Part shown: positions 11,880 to 19,952 of the stretch, piece by piece
Numbering within the stretch: the stretch's first letter is position 1
How the letters are laid out: every line of letters begins with the position of its first letter
NCBI GenBank assembly: GCA_002900995.3
Contig: CM035305.1
Coordinates: forward strand, 2,092,467-2,156,466
Direction of reading: 5' to 3'
Source: Ganoderma boninense
Lineage: Eukaryota > Basidiomycota > Agaricomycetes > Polyporales > Polyporaceae
DNA length: 64,000 nucleotides
The notes under the pieces: generated by a model
Database searches by the model: none
Seen by the model: the letters and a program-made list of their open reading frames with translations, nothing else
What the model was told of the DNA's origin: nothing
Made by a program: the position numbers and the translations under genes

Positions 11880-13211
11880 ATGGCTGAGAATCATGGCAAT
11901 GCCAATGCCAGCTCTGGGAACAATCCTGGTTCCCATCCTCAAAGCCACGCGTCGAGTCGTCGGTCGAGTCCCTCTCGCTCCCCAACTCAGAATTCCCATG
12001 ATCTCGTCCGCGAGCGGCTGGAGCATCTCCACCAGTATCTTCAGGCAGCCATCGCCAGGCGCATCTCAGACGAGGAACTACTGGAACGTCTTCAGCAAGA
12101 GCATGCTTCTGCAGAAGAGACTTCGGACATCCTCGACGAATTGGCACAGCGGAGACGAGAGCAGGGTCCTCATAGGCCCGACTCAGACCCACGAGAGAAC
12201 CTGCCTGAACGTCAACCTGAGGCACAGGGTGATACGCTACGAGACAAGCTGTCCTGGGAGATTGTCCGAGCAAAACTCGATGCTCTCCGGTCCTTTGGTC
12301 TGGGAGCGGGAGACTCCGATGACCTCATCGACGCACTTCGTGATGAGACGGAGAGCAAGGGGATTCCCCCATCGGTTCTCGCGGTCGCTCCACATCTCGC
12401 CGACATCGGAGTTGCCTCGGAGTCGGATCAGCATATCGCTAAGACCCTCGAGATCCGACGGAGCTTTTCTCGCGAGAAAGTTGCCGACCGTACTATTGTG
12501 TACCTGCAGCTCGCACCTCTGGACGATCCCCTTCCAAAGGCGATCTGGCGGGACATTCTCGCTGACAAATACATCAATTTCGAAAAGCTTTACGGTGCCA
12601 TCGAGTCGAGCTTCGACTACGACAACGGAGCAAAAGACTTCGGGAGCGGTTACGTCCTCCTCAAAAAGGACCAGATCAATGCCCGAAAATCCATCGACTC
12701 CGAATCTGACTGGATCCGCGTCTTTGACGCCTGGGCCGCCGCCGTTAAGCTGGTCTTCCGCCATCGCGAGGCAGAATTGGAAGGATACAAGCGGCTTATC
12801 CTCAAAATCTTTCGAGCTCGCCATGGAGAACCACATGTTGCCATTCGAATCGACCGCGACGTCCGAGAGGACTACGCCAAGGGCCCCTTTCATCTCGATG
12901 ATCGCTCGCGCTCCGAAATCCCCCTTTTCACTCATCTTGCGACCTCAGCCAGACCGTCGTCGGCATCAAAACGGCAAGGATCCCTCCTCGCGCGGCTCGC
13001 GCCTGCTAAACGCGCTGCGGTGGTCTGCGAGAACTGGAATTTCGGTCGGTGTGATGACCCTTGTCGCGGAGCCCGAAAACACGGAGAGTGTAGCGAGTGC
13101 GGGGCCAAGCACAGAGCGAAAGACGTCGCTCAATGCCTTAAAAACCTGCAAGCCAGAAGAGGCCGCCGAAGCAGCGCTAGTAGCGGAGCTGGCACGACGA
13201 GCGGTAGTTAA
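11880..13211 (+). CDS. Gag-like ORF1 of the DIRS-type element (443 aa)
   Basis: ORF1 starts at ATG 11880 and ends with TAA at 13209-13211. The N-terminus is Ser/Arg/Asn-rich and disordered, followed by an amphipathic Glu/Arg-rich helical stretch ('RERLEHLHQYLQAAIARR'), then a globular middle. Near the C-terminus (about residues 380-425) a Cys/His cluster reads 'CENWNFGRC', 'CRGARKHGECSECGAKH' and 'AQC', a nucleic-acid-binding knuckle arrangement common in ORF1 proteins of YR retroelements. It would form the nucleoprotein particle that packages the RNA. The plus-one frame beneath it is also free of stops for its whole length (see findings). ORF2 begins 136 nt after its stop if the ATG at 13348 is used, or by frameshifting just before the stop. 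Confidence 0.75.
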   Translation: MAENHGNANASSGNNPGSHPQSHASSRRSSPSRSPTQNSHDLVRERLEHLHQYLQAAIARRISDEELLERLQQEHASAEETSDILDELAQRRREQGPHRPDSDPRENLPERQPEAQGDTLRDKLSWEIVRAKLDALRSFGLGAGDSDDLIDALRDETESKGIPPSVLAVAPHLADIGVASESDQHIAKTLEIRRSFSREKVADRTIVYLQLAPLDDPLPKAIWRDILADKYINFEKLYGAIESSFDYDNGAKDFGSGYVLLKKDQINARKSIDSESDWIRVFDAWAAAVKLVFRHREAELEGYKRLILKIFRARHGEPHVAIRIDRDVREDYAKGPFHLDDRSRSEIPLFTHLATSARPSSASKRQGSLLARLAPAKRAAVVCENWNFGRCDDPCRGARKHGECSECGAKHRAKDVAQCLKNLQARRGRRSSASSGAGTTSGS

Positions 13212-13347
13212 CGGCCCACGGCGTCTTTCCTCCGTCGCGAAAGGAAAGAGAAAGGCATCTAGCCCTCCTCCTGGACCGTCCATACCACGCTACCGTCGAC
13301 GATACGGATGGAGACGTTCTAAGCGTGAGTTCATCTCTCCAGCTGCC

Positions 13348-15093
13348 ATGGGTACCGAGACTGCGGCCCCGCTTCCACGGCCTCCACAACATCTTCTCGA
13401 CGATCCGATGATCTGTGCCGCACTGGAGCGTTACCGAGAGGACATCAAGGTGGAGACTCCATTTCGCGTAGACCGTCTACGATGTCTTCTTTCCGATCAC
13501 CCGAACCAACCATTCGTGGAATCCGTTCTCTGGGGTCTTGAGAACGGATTCTGGCCTTTGGACGAAGGGGACTGGAACCCCGACGACGACGTCTTCATGA
13601 ACAACTATCCCATGGATGACCCCGATCTCGATGCTGTACGCGCGTTTCGGGATCGAGAAGTCCACACCAATCGCTGGTCGGGGAAAATCGATTCGCACCT
13701 CGCTCCATGCATGAAGACGTCGCCCATGTTCGTCGTTTGGCAGAATGAAAAAGCTCGGGTCGTCACTGACCATTCCGCCTCTCATCTTAATGACGGCATC
13801 CCCCGCTCCGAAGCGAAAGTCCATTACGACGACATGCACGACTTCGGCCAGATCCTCCATGACGCGCGACAGGAATTTCCCGATCGAAAGTTTACTCTGT
13901 ACAAATCGGACGTGAGCACGGCCTTTCTTAACCTTCCGGCACACCCTATATGGCAGCTTCGGCAGGTCGTCGTCGTTGACGATGACTACCACATAGTCCG
14001 CAGGCTTGTCTTCGGATCCCGCGCCTCTCCTCGCATCTGGTGCTCGGTATCAGCACTCCTCTGCTGGATCGCCATCCACAAATATCGAATACGAGGTCTT
14101 CTCGTATACATGGACGACTTCTATGGATGGGACTTCGGCGAGCCAGAACATCTGCTGTTCTATCGCGATCGTTTACGGCCCCCACGACAAGTGCGACTAC
14201 TCCTCTTTTGGAACTTTATCTGCTGCCCGTATGGAGATGAGAAGCAGCTCGATGCTCTGCAGTTGAAGATCATCGGCTTTTGGGCTGATGTCATCAACTT
14301 CACCATCACCATGCCTCCGTCCGTTATCGAAACAGCCATCACAGCTATCAACAAATTCCTGTCATCACCCGGTTGCAAAGCTCCCCTTCGCGCCTGGCAA
14401 CGCCTTGCTGGGCACCTCAACTGGATCCTTAACGTTATCCCTTGGGGCCGACCGGCCCTCTTTTCACTCTACGGCAAGATTGCCGGAAAAAACAACCAGA
14501 ACGGCTCGATCTTCCTGAACCGGGAGGTCGTTGCCGATCTTAGCTGGCTGCGCGACATACTCTCTTCTGCCGTCGGTGTCCGCTTCGTCGACCAGGGGCG
14601 TTGGGCCCCCGAAGAAGCTGACATCACAGTTTGGACTGATGCCGCTCTTCGAGGTGGTATGGCTTTTGTATATGGCCATTCGGCTTTCGTTTATGAATTC
14701 CCAAAATATCTCTTCGATCGTCCTGATCATCCCGATATCTTCTTTTTCGAAATGTTTGCCATCGTCTCAGCTTTGTCTCATTTCGCCCAGTCACCAGAGC
14801 CTCCTCGTCGTGTCCTATTCTTCAGCGACAGCCTTAACAGCGTCGATGTTTTTCAATCTCTCCGTGCCTCTGAATCGCAGCATAATGCGCCGCTTCTCGC
14901 CGCTGCGGCGATCACGATCCAAACTGGCATTGATTTTCACGTTCTCCATATCCCCGGTAAAGATAACGCCCGCGCTGACATGCTCTCACGTTTGATGTAT
15001 GAAGATTACACTCGTCAATATCCGGCCGACACCATCCACTTTTTCTCCCCTCCGCGGGAGCTTCTACCTCCCAGATGGAAAGACAAATTTTAA
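13348..15093 (+). CDS. Reverse transcriptase-RNase H ORF2 of the DIRS-type element
   Basis: ORF2 copies the element RNA into DNA and degrades the RNA strand. From the ATG in strong context at 13348 (GCCATGG) it encodes about 581 residues. RT motifs seen in order are 'LYKSDVSTAFLNLP' (motif A Asp), 'RRLVFGSRASP' (motif B) and 'LLVYMDDF' (motif C, catalytic YMDD near 14100). An RNase H domain follows with its acidic residues present: 'TVWTDAALRGG' (Asp), 'FFEMFAIVSAL' (Glu), 'LFFSDSLNSV' (Asp) and 'PGKDNARADMLSR' (Asp). The frame stays open upstream to 11827, but that part lies beneath ORF1 and looks like shadow sequence. The last 19 nt overlap the start of the recombinase ORF, suggesting coupled translation or frameshifting. 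Confidence 0.88.
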   Translation: MGTETAAPLPRPPQHLLDDPMICAALERYREDIKVETPFRVDRLRCLLSDHPNQPFVESVLWGLENGFWPLDEGDWNPDDDVFMNNYPMDDPDLDAVRAFRDREVHTNRWSGKIDSHLAPCMKTSPMFVVWQNEKARVVTDHSASHLNDGIPRSEAKVHYDDMHDFGQILHDARQEFPDRKFTLYKSDVSTAFLNLPAHPIWQLRQVVVVDDDYHIVRRLVFGSRASPRIWCSVSALLCWIAIHKYRIRGLLVYMDDFYGWDFGEPEHLLFYRDRLRPPRQVRLLLFWNFICCPYGDEKQLDALQLKIIGFWADVINFTITMPPSVIETAITAINKFLSSPGCKAPLRAWQRLAGHLNWILNVIPWGRPALFSLYGKIAGKNNQNGSIFLNREVVADLSWLRDILSSAVGVRFVDQGRWAPEEADITVWTDAALRGGMAFVYGHSAFVYEFPKYLFDRPDHPDIFFFEMFAIVSALSHFAQSPEPPRRVLFFSDSLNSVDVFQSLRASESQHNAPLLAAAAITIQTGIDFHVLHIPGKDNARADMLSRLMYEDYTRQYPADTIHFFSPPRELLPPRWKDKF

Positions 15094-16115
15094 CAGCTCT
15101 CTCTCGCGGACAGCGGCGAAGCCGTCCTGTCGCGCGACCCCGTCTTCCACTGTCGGCCATTGACAAGTACATTGCTTATCTCCATGCACATGCCATCGAG
15201 ACTTCCACGCGGCGCAATTATTCAACCGGGGCTCGTGATTACATACTATTCTGTTCCACTCACCAACTCCCACTCGATCCCACTCCTCTTACTTTTGCTC
15301 GGTATATTGCCTACACTTCTCGCCGTATTGCTTCGGCTCCTAAATATTTATCTGGTGCTCGGCATTTCCTTGCTGACATTTATCCTTCTTTCGATGCGGC
15401 ACGGAAACACCCCCTTGTCCAAACCACGATCCGCGGAAGCCGCAAAACTCGTGCCGATCCAATCCATCGCAAACAACCACTCCGCCTCTCCCATCTGTCC
15501 ATCTTCCACGCCCAAGCCCTACACTCCCACGACTTCGACGACCTCCTTTTCTATACTCTCACCACTCTCGCCTTCTACGCATGCCACAGAATCGGAGAAC
15601 TTGTCGCACCCGATGATCCGACTCTCTGGGACTGGCGCAAAGTTATTCGCCATCGATCTTTCATTTCCGAAGACCGCGACCACGCGTCCTACTGGCTCCC
15701 ATACAACAAAACTGACCCGTTCTACCGTGGAACCTCCATCCTCTTCTCCCGTGCCATATCCTCTCTCGATATCGACCCTGTCGCAGCCCTTCGTGAATAC
15801 GTCTCTCAACGTGACCACCTTCACGGCGCTCGTACCGCCTTATTCCTTCGTGCAAACGGCTCCCGTCCCACCCGCGCCTGGTTCGAACGCCGTCTTTTCC
15901 AACACCTTCCCCGCCAGCAATTCGGCGGCCACTCTGCGCGCGCTGGCAGCGCCACTTACTACGCCTCTCTAGGCCTCTCTGAAAACCTTATCATGGCCAA
16001 CGGTCGCTGGACTTCAAAGTCCTGGCAGGACTATGTCCGTGACCACCCCACCATCAGAGCCGAGGTCGAAATTCAGGCGCTACGCCACTCTATTCCTCGC
16101 GCTCATCCTCTCTGA
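15075..16115 (+). CDS. Tyrosine recombinase ORF3 of the DIRS-type element (346 aa)
   Basis: This enzyme integrates the circular DNA copy by site-specific strand exchange. The ATG at 15075 overlaps the end of ORF2. The N-terminal core-binding region includes 'STRRNYSTGARDYILFC'. The catalytic domain has the expected residues: Arg in 'ACHRIGELV', His and Arg in 'HSARAGSATYY' (HxxR), Trp in 'NGRWTSKSW' at the usual His/Trp position, and the probable nucleophile Tyr in 'WQDYVRDHP'. With the R-HxxR-W-Y set complete and a usual length, it appears catalytically competent. Cryptons also encode such recombinases, but the RT-RNase H ORF directly upstream and overlapping excludes a Crypton. Confidence 0.9.
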   Translation: MERQILTALSRGQRRSRPVARPRLPLSAIDKYIAYLHAHAIETSTRRNYSTGARDYILFCSTHQLPLDPTPLTFARYIAYTSRRIASAPKYLSGARHFLADIYPSFDAARKHPLVQTTIRGSRKTRADPIHRKQPLRLSHLSIFHAQALHSHDFDDLLFYTLTTLAFYACHRIGELVAPDDPTLWDWRKVIRHRSFISEDRDHASYWLPYNKTDPFYRGTSILFSRAISSLDIDPVAALREYVSQRDHLHGARTALFLRANGSRPTRAWFERRLFQHLPRQQFGGHSARAGSATYYASLGLSENLIMANGRWTSKSWQDYVRDHPTIRAEVEIQALRHSIPRAHPL

Positions 16116-16597
16116 CCTCCTCCATCCCCCACACACAACAAACATAACTCATTCCTTGATAGCCAGTCGCCGTCTCGCTCGGAATGTATCAGTTTCATCG
16201 GGGGTTCGGCTGCCACGCCGGCCTCGGAGGTCCTACCATCCGCGCGCGCTAGCCACAGAGGCAGAAATAACCACTACAGAGGTGAGTAGCTCACATCAAG
16301 ACGACTCCTTGGCTAGTAGGCAACTATTTCGACTCTCATCCAGAGTTATTGCCAAATGTTCCTCAGGATCTATCGCGAAACGGAGCTGGTATCTCATAGT
16401 TGTTATCGCGATGGACGCGATAATCACGCGGGAAGGCATTCAGTGGTGCTTGTCCAAGGTTTCCACTCGGCGGGCTCAAAGCGCACCATCCATGCGAGAT
16501 AAGTGCCATTAGCGCCTGTATCCGAAAACTTATGTCGAGACGCCCATCCGCTCGGGCAAAGCGGATGTCTATCTACTTTTCAACAAGAGCCTAAGTA
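16116..16597. other. 3' region of the retroelement, non-coding
   Basis: About 480 bp after the recombinase stop with no credible ORF. It contains a short perfect palindrome at 16403-16423: arms TTATCGCG and CGCGATAA around a 5-nt spacer. In Ngaro/DIRS elements this position would hold the split repeats or internal complementary region. I could not match it to the left flank by eye. Confidence 0.4.
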
Positions 16598-16662
16598 GAA
16601 AATTGAAAACCGTAACTTCGTAGAATGCATGTTGCTACACAAAGTTACGGTTTTAGATTTTC
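16598..16662. repeat. 65-nt inverted repeat (strong hairpin)
   Basis: The arms AAAACCGTAACTT (16606-16618) and AAGTTACGGTTTT (16642-16654) are perfect complements. They extend outward after a 2-nt mismatch through GAAAAT/ATTTTC (16598-16603 and 16657-16662), with a small inner GTAG/CTAC stem. It lies about 480 bp beyond the recombinase ORF and 90 bp before the next inverted-repeat element. It could mark the 3' end of the retroelement, act as an RNA 3'-end hairpin, or be a remnant of a small foldback element. Confidence 0.75.
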
Positions 16663-16752
16663 GATAGAGGACGCTAGTCTTGAGCCTATAGTTTTTTGCA
16701 CTTTCTACCCCGCCAGAATCAACCGAGTGTGACGGATTATGCTCACGTGATG

Positions 16753-17466
16753 TACTATCATGACCCCAGTGTTCGGATTGGCCCCAGTGTTCGGATTGGC
16801 CCCAGTGTTCGGATGACCTCTTTTATGTCCCTCAGTTTCTACCCGATAACCTTGCAACTTTGGGTGAATGTGAACGTTCGCGTTCTTTTTCAGGTGCAAA
16901 AAGAACAAAGTTCATAGGAAGAGCCATTGTCGTGATCTTGAGGGACGAAGGGGTGCAACTGGTGCACCGGCCCTCTCGCCGAGGCTCGCTTCAGTGCTCC
17001 CCCCGGGCGCTCGACATGAAACTTCCTCAGCAAGTTTCTACATATGTCCTGTACCCCGCGCCCAATTTTCCGGGTTTCTAAACGAAGAATGGGAAGGAGA
17101 ACTGAGTCGTGGTTCTCCAGGCGTGACAATGGAGAGCGCATCTGAAACTCCGACTCGCTTACCGGCCTCGGCTAGGCCTCATCGGGTGGTGAGGCGGGCA
17201 TTTCCGAGGACCGGCAGCCTCGGCATCCGTGACTGATCGTGACCATTGCCCCGGAGAAATGTCCGAACACTGGGGTCACCACCCTATCCTCCCGTCTCGT
17301 TCATTCAAATCACGCCGGATGCATTCAGTTTTTTGCAGAGCTGCTCTTCGAACACCCATGCACATAGCTGCAAAGTTTGATAATTATCGGCTCAAGGGAA
17401 GGTGGGGAGATTGCTCGACGAGTCCCACCGGCGCCTCTGCATCCGAACACTGGGGTCATGATAGTA
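16753..17466. mobile_element. Putative non-autonomous TIR element (714 bp)
   Basis: A perfect 26-bp terminal inverted repeat bounds this segment: left 16753-16778, beginning TACTATCATGACCCC; right 17441-17466, its exact complement. The inner part, CAGTGTTCGGAT, is repeated in tandem directly inside the left end and again inverted at 17272-17288. No transposase ORF lies inside. The CAGTG-type end recalls hAT termini, but no 8-bp target duplication is visible at either reading of the ends, so superfamily assignment is open. The element could extend differently if the outer bases are part of a larger foldback. Confidence 0.6.
16767..16814 (+). repeat. Tandem 18-mer repeat, 2.7 copies
   Basis: The unit CAGTGTTCGGATTGGCCC occurs at 16767-16784 and 16785-16802 with a third partial copy at 16803-16814. 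The unit's first 12 bases are also the inner part of the terminal inverted repeat at both ends of the 16753-17466 element. Iterated subterminal motifs of this kind are commonly transposase binding sites. Confidence 0.85.
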
Positions 17467-18503
17467 GCCACTTGTGCTCTGGGTCAATCTTAGATACTTA
17501 CATATAAACATGGTCGCGGACTACCTTCGGGTCCGGTCGCGTCTGCGAGAGCTGGTGAGTGGTGCTGTGGATTAGGTCGTTTACTGCATGTATTCAGATG
17601 TGGTTGCTTATCTGCATCTGGTCCATGCAAATATGTGAGCAACCGCCCCACCACACGCTCACCTCCTTACGGCGCATATGACCACCCACACCGCAAAGGC
17701 CGCGATGCTCACCCCGAACAGGACGTCGTCCCCGAGCCCGTTCTCGGAGATCCACCTCCTCACTTGTGAGCGAGCCTGGGTCTGAGTATTACAATCCCCC
17801 TCAATCGGCTCTAGCCGGGTCGATCCTGTGACGATCCAGCGACGCACCAGACATCCGTCGCTGAAACTGCGCGTATTATCCGCTGCCGGTCGACTGCAGC
17901 AAAAAGGTGCGCACGCACTTGGTCGTGACCCCAAGATTCGCTCTCATCACGCCGCTCGGTTGCCGGTGCGTATGACGACGATGAGGGTTCACGATCTGCG
18001 ACTTGAAAGCGTCGTGGGGAACAGGCGCACTCTTCCCTCCCCTCCACTTCGGAACTATCGGGTCTATCGCGATGGTTGCTCTCGTGGCACAGCACGCGGC
18101 CCTGCGCTCTCGCCCGCAGTGTTGGGCTGAACCATGCCCACAGATAAACGAGGTTCCAAACGTGGAGAGGCTCCCTGAAGTAGACGTCCTTTAGCGCACT
18201 TCGCGGCTCGCTCGCGGCACTTCCGTGCTTGTGTGGCGAAATTCGACTCAGACTACTCTTGCGTTGTGGCTCTTCGACCACCAATTTTTCTCTTTTGCGT
18301 TGCTCTTCGGGAGCTCATTCCATCCGTGTGTGGTGGACCGTCCAACCGGATGGTATTGTGCTGTTGATGGGCCCGGGTGAATTGCCCCCGCCGGTGCTGT
18401 CCCTGTCACCATGTCGTTCCTCCTGTTCACCTAGAACATGTTTATATTTTCCCTGCTGCTGTCAGAATACTCATTATGTGTACCCTGACAGCCAGTCTAC
18501 CAA
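17467..18503. other. Intergenic with a possible tail-anchored ORF
   Basis: About 1 kb with no recognised gene. On the minus strand, 17659-17934 can encode a peptide ending in a hydrophobic segment and basic tail ('DDVLFGVSIAAFAVWVVICAVRR', split here as 'DDVLFGVSIAAFAVW' then 'VVICAVRR'). It resembles the C-terminus of a tail-anchored membrane protein. No upstream exon with a matching frame and a clear start could be built, so I do not call it a gene. Confidence 0.3.
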
Positions 18504-19325
18504 TCAAACAATGATCAACGGTCTCTCGAGGATCGTGAAGCTCGGGCTCCGATTCCCCGAGTCGCCATACACTGCGTAGCATGCACATGCGCAATTGCAA
18601 GTTGTCAGCTCCAGTGCCGACCATGGTACGCCATCGCCCCTCGACCTACTCACAGACAACAAAGTAATTGTTTGACGGAACGACATCAGGTACAATCACA
18701 CTGACGGCGCCCTGCGATAGATTGAATCCCTGCGCCAGCGGGTGTTCTGTCAAGGACGCAACATGTCTCGCGTTAGTCACGATGACGGCCCACCACCTGA
18801 GACCCCGACTCGAAGCTGGCAGTGGGATTTACCAAAGTCGAGATGCTCATTGCCGTCCGGGTCCTGCTCATGACCCAGGAGGATCCTCCCCATGTAGTTT
18901 GTGACTTGCACGGGCGGACTGGACGTGTCCCTGTGCAAAGCCACCGACATCAACGCAGGCTCTCCCAGTTCAACACAAACGGCGAAACGCCCGCACCATC
19001 GAATCTGCACGAGCGACCCTGCCCGCCACACGTCGCTGGCGTTTGGCGACAAGATCCCCGGGCTCCAGACGTCTCGCCGGGCCAGCGCGGCGGACCTGGT
19101 GCCATAGGGACGACTCAGTAAAACTGCAAGCACGTATGCGTATTCGCTATCGTGGTATGATGAACGAACGACTCGCCTATCTGTTTCGTTCCTCGCGGCG
19201 TCGATGTTGAACTCTTGTGGGATATAGAAAGCGTCGGCCACATGAAAGATGGCAGCGGAAAGCGCGAGGGCGAAGAAGGGAGAACCGAACACGATAGTGC
19301 TGAGCGAAGAGCGAGCGGCGACCAT
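18504..19325 (-). CDS. Secreted Kre9/Knh1-like (Ser-Thr-rich GPI-type) cell-surface protein
   Basis: A small secreted wall-associated protein of the Kre9/Knh1 N-terminal domain family, abundant in basidiomycetes. The ATG at 19323-19325 opens a hydrophobic signal peptide ('PFFALALSAAIFHVADA'). The family signature then follows: 'RRDVWSPGILSPNASDVW', 'WDTSSPPVQVTNYMGRILLG', 'NEHLDFEHPLAQGFNLSQG', 'VIVPDVVPSNNYFVVLYGD' and 'SGNRSPSFTI'. Introns inferred at 18931-18996, 18747-18832 and 18572-18653 join these blocks and give 196 codons including the stop. The first intron is 66 nt and stop-free, so it is supported only by restoring the WDTS motif. A further intron may lie between the signal peptide and 'RRDVW'. 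No Ser/Thr-rich tail or GPI signal is visible, so it is probably freely secreted. Confidence 0.8.
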
Positions 19326-19952
19326 GTTTGCGGCCAGGCAGCCAGGGAGGTAGATGCTTGCGGCCGAGAGTCCGGGGCGAGCGTAACAAATCGACGGGGA
19401 GGCTGGCCGGAGAGAAGGAACAGGAGGCGGAGGTCATTGCTTGGGCCTATATGGTATCTTCCCGTCGTTGGTTCATTTCGTGACATCGTAGTCGTCACTT
19501 GGGTGGGGCTTGTGAAGGGATGTAGTTAAACACTGTATAGTACATGTCATGTCGTGCATTCATCTCCAAAATAAAAGGAATTGACGCGTCACAAATCCGG
19601 ACTAAAACTGTAAGGTAGAGAGACAACTATCATACACGTCTGGCACAGTCAGGCTGACTGGTCATCATAAGGCCGCCAGCTCGATACAAGTTCATGCTGG
19701 CCATGTCACGCCACCGGGAAGAGTAAGCAAGGGGGGAGGGGAGTTATAGAGCGAAGTCAATAACTTAAGCGCAAGGCATATAAGCAGTTTGACAAGTGAA
19801 ATGGGAGCCACAGTTGCCAGACCGAGTGTCCGTTTCCGAGAAGAATAATGAGTGCACTATGCAACGTGTAAGGCGGCGGTCAAGCCGGAAGGTGGAGGCG
19901 CGTAAGTCGCAGCCGACCCAGTGCTTGCGGGCGCATACCTGCTACAAGAGAC
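19326..19952. other. Intergenic, nothing recognised
   Basis: About 630 bp between the start of the Kre9-like gene and the stop of the second kelch gene, both on the minus strand. It should hold the promoter of the former and the 3' UTR of the latter. A G-rich run occurs near 19730-19745. No ORF, RNA gene or repeat was supported. Confidence 0.5.

Larger units (their letters stand above)
11880..16115 (+). mobile_element. DIRS-superfamily tyrosine-recombinase retroelement (coding core)
   Basis: Three consecutive plus-strand ORFs form one retroelement: a gag-like protein with Cys/His knuckles (11880-13211), a reverse transcriptase-RNase H ORF (13348-15093) and a tyrosine recombinase (15075-16115). 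RT plus RNase H together with a tyrosine recombinase instead of a DDE integrase defines the DIRS superfamily (DIRS, Ngaro, PAT and related). There is no methyltransferase domain between RT-RH and recombinase, which argues against classical DIRS1 and fits Ngaro-like forms, reported in other basidiomycetes. All ORFs are open with catalytic residues present, so the copy may be recent. No long terminal repeats were seen. True termini, probably somewhere in 11.1-11.9 and 16.1-16.7 kb, were not located; the coordinates given are the coding core only. Confidence 0.85.

Noticed and set aside
11827..13347. N-terminal half of the 1,088-codon open frame as a real part of the RT polyprotein
   Set aside because: It lies entirely beneath the gag-like ORF1, begins with TTG and has shadow-like Ser/Arg/Pro composition; only the part from about 13190 onward resembles an RT ORF.
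15160..15972. Second long plus-strand ORF within the recombinase
   Set aside because: Ser/Thr/Pro/Leu-rich shadow of the recombinase frame, without a conserved motif.
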